The position numbers were made by a program, and so were the translations under genes. A model generated the notes under the pieces. That model was not told the DNA's origin and ran no database searches. It worked only from the letters and a program-made list of their open reading frames with translations. Below are positions 4,348 to 6,728 of a stretch of 6,728 bases of DNA, piece after piece (position 1 is the first letter of the stretch; each line of letters starts with the position of its first letter). This DNA comes from Azoarcus sp. GTDB taxonomy: Bacteria; Pseudomonadota; Gammaproteobacteria; Burkholderiales; Rhodocyclaceae. The stretch is from contig JAITWP010000006.1 of assembly GCA_031285365.1 (NCBI GenBank), positions 1 to 6,728 of the forward strand, read 5' to 3'.

Positions 4348-6728
4348 CTTGAAGCTTATCGTGCCCATGTTGTCGAGCGCGCTGCGCTTGGTATTCCGCC
4401 GCTGCCGCTGTCGAAGCAGCAAACTGTCGATCTCATTGCTCTGCTTCAGGATCCTCCCGTCGGAGAGGAAGGGTTTCTGGTGGATCTGCTCACGAACCGG
4501 GTACCTGCCGGAGTGGATGATGCCGCCAGGGTGAAAGCCGAGTTTCTCTCCCGGGTTGCGCGTGGCGAGCAAGCCTGCGCGCTACTGTCCAGAGGACGTG
4601 CGACGGAATTGCTCGGAACTATGTTGGGCGGTTTCAATGTCAAGCCCTTGATCGAGTTGCTGGCCGATGCCGAGGTCGGAACCACTGCTGCCGAGGCGCT
4701 GAAGAAGACCCTGCTGGTTTTCGATTATTTCCACGATGTGGCCGATCTCGCAAAAAACGGCAACACGAACGCGAAAGACGTACTGCAATCCTGGGCGGCG
4801 GGCGAGTGGTTTACCTCTCGTCCTGAAGTGCCCGCGATGCAAAAACTCACCGTATTTAAGGTGTCGGGCGAAACCAATACCGACGACCTTTCCCCCGCGC
4901 CGGATGCCTGGTCGCGGCCTGATATTCCGCTCCACGCGCTTGCCATGCTCAAGAATGCACGCCCCGGCATTCAACCCGAAAAACCCGGCGAACGCGGTCC
5001 CGTGGAGTTTCTCGAAGAATTGCGAGCCAAGGGAAATCTCGTCGCCTACGTGGGCGACGTGGTAGGAACCGGTTCCTCACGCAAATCAGCCACCAATTCC
5101 GTTCTCTGGTTTACCGGGGAAGATATTCCTTTCGTGCCCAACAAGCGTTTTGGCGGAGTGTGCCTGGGCACCAAAATCGCTCCGATCTTCTTCAACACGA
5201 TGGAAGATGCCGGTGCGTTGCCCATTGAGATCGACACCAGCAGGATGGAGATGGGCGACGAGATCGAGCTTGTCGTCGACCGCGCGAATGCGAAAGTCAC
5301 GGCGAAGAAGAACGGTGAGGCCATTGCCACGACCCGGCTCAAGACACCTGTGATTCTCGACGAAGTACGTGCCGGGGGACGTATTGCGCTCATCGTTGGG
5401 CGTGCGCTCACCGCGCGTGCGCGCGAGGTGCTGGGTCTGGCGCCCTCCACGCTTTTCCGTCTGCCGCAAGCACCTGTAAATACCGGCAAGGGTTTTTCGC
5501 TCGCACAGAAGATCGTTGGTCGCGCCTGCGGCTTGCCGGAAGGGCTGGGCATCCGCCCAGGAACCTACTGCGAGCCGAAGATGACCACCGTCGGTTCGCA
5601 GGACACCACTGGTCCGATGACGCGCGACGAGTTGAAAGACCTCGCCTGCCTCGGTTTTTCCGCCGACATGGTGATGCAGTCCTTCTGCCATACTGCCGCA
5701 TACCCGAAACCGGTCGACATCAAGATGCACCGCGACCTGCCCGGCTTCATCAGCGCACGTGGCGGCGTGGCGCTGCGTCCGGGCGATGGTGTGATTCACT
5801 CTTGGCTCAACCGCCTGCTACTACCGGATACCGTCGGAACCGGCGGCGACTCGCATACGCGCTTCCCCATCGGCATCTCTTTCCCGGCGGGTTCCGGTCT
5901 CGTTGCCTTTGCCGCTGCTACCGGCGTGATGCCGCTCGATATGCCCGAATCCGTGCTGGTCAGGTTCAAGGGGAAAATGCGCCCCGGCATTACCCTGCGC
6001 GATCTCGTCAATGCCATTCCGCTCTACGCGATCGGACAGGGTTTGCTGACAGTCAAGAAGGAGGGCAAGAAGAACATTTTCTCCGGGCGCATTCTCGAAA
6101 TCGAAGGTTTGCCCGATCTCAAGGTCGAGCAGGCGTTCGAGTTGACTGACGCCTCTGCCGAACGTTCTGCCGCTGGTTGTACAGTGCGACTCAACAGGGA
6201 GCCCGTCATCGAGTACATGAATTCGAATATCGCGCTGATGAAGTGGATGATTGCCAGCGGCTACCAGGATGCACGCGCGCTGGAGCGCCGCATCCTTGCG
6301 ATGGAAGACTGGATTGCCAGGGGAGAACTGATTCAACCCGATAATGATGTTGACTACGCTGCGATCATCGAAATCGACCTCGGCGACATTGCGGAGCCCA
6401 TCGTAGCCTGCCCCAACGATCCGGATGACGTAAAACTTCTCTCCGAAGTTGCGGGCGACAGAATCGATGAAGTGTTTATCGGTTCCTGCATGACCAATAT
6501 CGGTCATTTTCGCGCTGTCGGCAAAGTGCTCGACGGCAAGACCGATTTGCCCGCGCGACTCTGGATTGCTCCGCCTACCCGGATGGATGCCATGATCCTT
6601 AATGAAGAAGGCTATTACGGCATATTGGGCCGTGCCGGTGCGCGGATGGAAATGCCCGGATGCAGTCTGTGCATGGGCAATCAGGCGCAGATCAGGAAGG
6701 GCAGCACCGCAATGTCGACCTCCACCCG
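4345..6728 (+). CDS. acnB: Aconitate hydratase B, 3'-truncated by window edge
   Basis: AcnB isomerises citrate to isocitrate through cis-aconitate in the TCA cycle, and in many bacteria also hydrates 2-methyl-cis-aconitate in the methylcitrate cycle. 794 codons are present in one open frame; E. coli AcnB has 865 residues, so about 70 are missing. The order is typical of AcnB: N-terminal HEAT-like domain (about 1-155), then the swivel domain with GETNTDDLSPAPDAWSRPD and GTGSSRKSATNS (from about 241). The catalytic domains follow, with VGSQDTTGPMTRDEL (416-430), the DTVGTGGDSHTRFP loop (from D495), DASAERSAAGCT, and GSCMTNIGHF. The [4Fe-4S] ligands are C715, C773 and C776, matching E. coli 710, 769 and 772. 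A small insertion (ACGLPEGLGIRPG) accounts for part of the offset. The start is GTG. Upstream it has its own promoter with a palindromic operator candidate. No frameshift or missing active residue is seen. Confidence 0.97.
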   Translation, partial: MLEAYRAHVVERAALGIPPLPLSKQQTVDLIALLQDPPVGEEGFLVDLLTNRVPAGVDDAARVKAEFLSRVARGEQACALLSRGRATELLGTMLGGFNVKPLIELLADAEVGTTAAEALKKTLLVFDYFHDVADLAKNGNTNAKDVLQSWAAGEWFTSRPEVPAMQKLTVFKVSGETNTDDLSPAPDAWSRPDIPLHALAMLKNARPGIQPEKPGERGPVEFLEELRAKGNLVAYVGDVVGTGSSRKSATNSVLWFTGEDIPFVPNKRFGGVCLGTKIAPIFFNTMEDAGALPIEIDTSRMEMGDEIELVVDRANAKVTAKKNGEAIATTRLKTPVILDEVRAGGRIALIVGRALTARAREVLGLAPSTLFRLPQAPVNTGKGFSLAQKIVGRACGLPEGLGIRPGTYCEPKMTTVGSQDTTGPMTRDELKDLACLGFSADMVMQSFCHTAAYPKPVDIKMHRDLPGFISARGGVALRPGDGVIHSWLNRLLLPDTVGTGGDSHTRFPIGISFPAGSGLVAFAAATGVMPLDMPESVLVRFKGKMRPGITLRDLVNAIPLYAIGQGLLTVKKEGKKNIFSGRILEIEGLPDLKVEQAFELTDASAERSAAGCTVRLNREPVIEYMNSNIALMKWMIASGYQDARALERRILAMEDWIARGELIQPDNDVDYAAIIEIDLGDIAEPIVACPNDPDDVKLLSEVAGDRIDEVFIGSCMTNIGHFRAVGKVLDGKTDLPARLWIAPPTRMDAMILNEEGYYGILGRAGARMEMPGCSLCMGNQAQIRKGSTAMSTST

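Noticed and set aside
5545..5560. CTGGGC/GCCCAG hairpin within acnB
   Set aside because: Six-base GC-rich arms with a 4-base loop are expected by chance in a coding region of this composition, and no T-run follows.
5086..6507. Antisense frames of 237 and 228 codons within acnB
   Set aside because: The plus strand is continuously open as AcnB with conserved iron-sulfur cysteines; these are codon-bias shadows.

Overview
The window is a GC-rich, densely coded stretch of a proteobacterial chromosome. The best guess is a betaproteobacterium or close relative: a group-1 type ETF, a ~600-residue acyl-CoA dehydrogenase with an extra C-terminal domain, an RfaH-type NusG paralogue and an AcnB-type aconitase occur together. 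This assignment rests on protein character only; there is no rRNA or other marker. No insertion sequence, phage gene, CRISPR array, tRNA or rRNA is visible. Base composition looks uniform, so this reads as core chromosome rather than an island.

Left half (1-3452, plus strand): etfB (5' end outside the window), etfA and an acyl-CoA dehydrogenase gene lie head to tail with gaps of 2 and 62 bases, very likely one transcription unit. The dehydrogenase oxidises an acyl-CoA to the enoyl-CoA and passes electrons to the EtfAB heterodimer. EtfAB in turn would reduce an ETF:quinone oxidoreductase encoded elsewhere. The unit ends in a short hairpin overlapping the stop codon and then a strong A-flanked/T-flanked terminator (3494-3528). 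That terminator can also serve the convergent gene on the other side.

Middle (3570-4344): an rfaH-family antiterminator gene lies on the minus strand. Its coding sequence holds a perfect 14-bp inverted repeat exactly where the linker between the NGN and KOW domains is encoded. Several residues known to matter in E. coli RfaH are changed. The gene is transcribed away from acnB. The 277-base region between them holds a plausible minus-strand promoter for rfaH and a plausible plus-strand promoter for acnB, the latter with an AT-rich palindrome (core TCTTATATAAGA) in its spacer that looks like a repressor operator.

Right part (4345-6728, plus strand): acnB, with a GTG start, runs off the right edge. 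794 complete codons are present, including all three [4Fe-4S] cysteines; by comparison with E. coli AcnB about 70 C-terminal residues are missing. The conceptual link is central carbon metabolism: acyl-CoA oxidation supplies acetyl-CoA or propionyl-CoA, and aconitase acts in the TCA and methylcitrate cycles. RfaH sits between them with no polysaccharide gene in view. Nothing here amounts to a clearly new system. The most distinctive signals are the rfaH linker palindrome and the acnB promoter palindrome.
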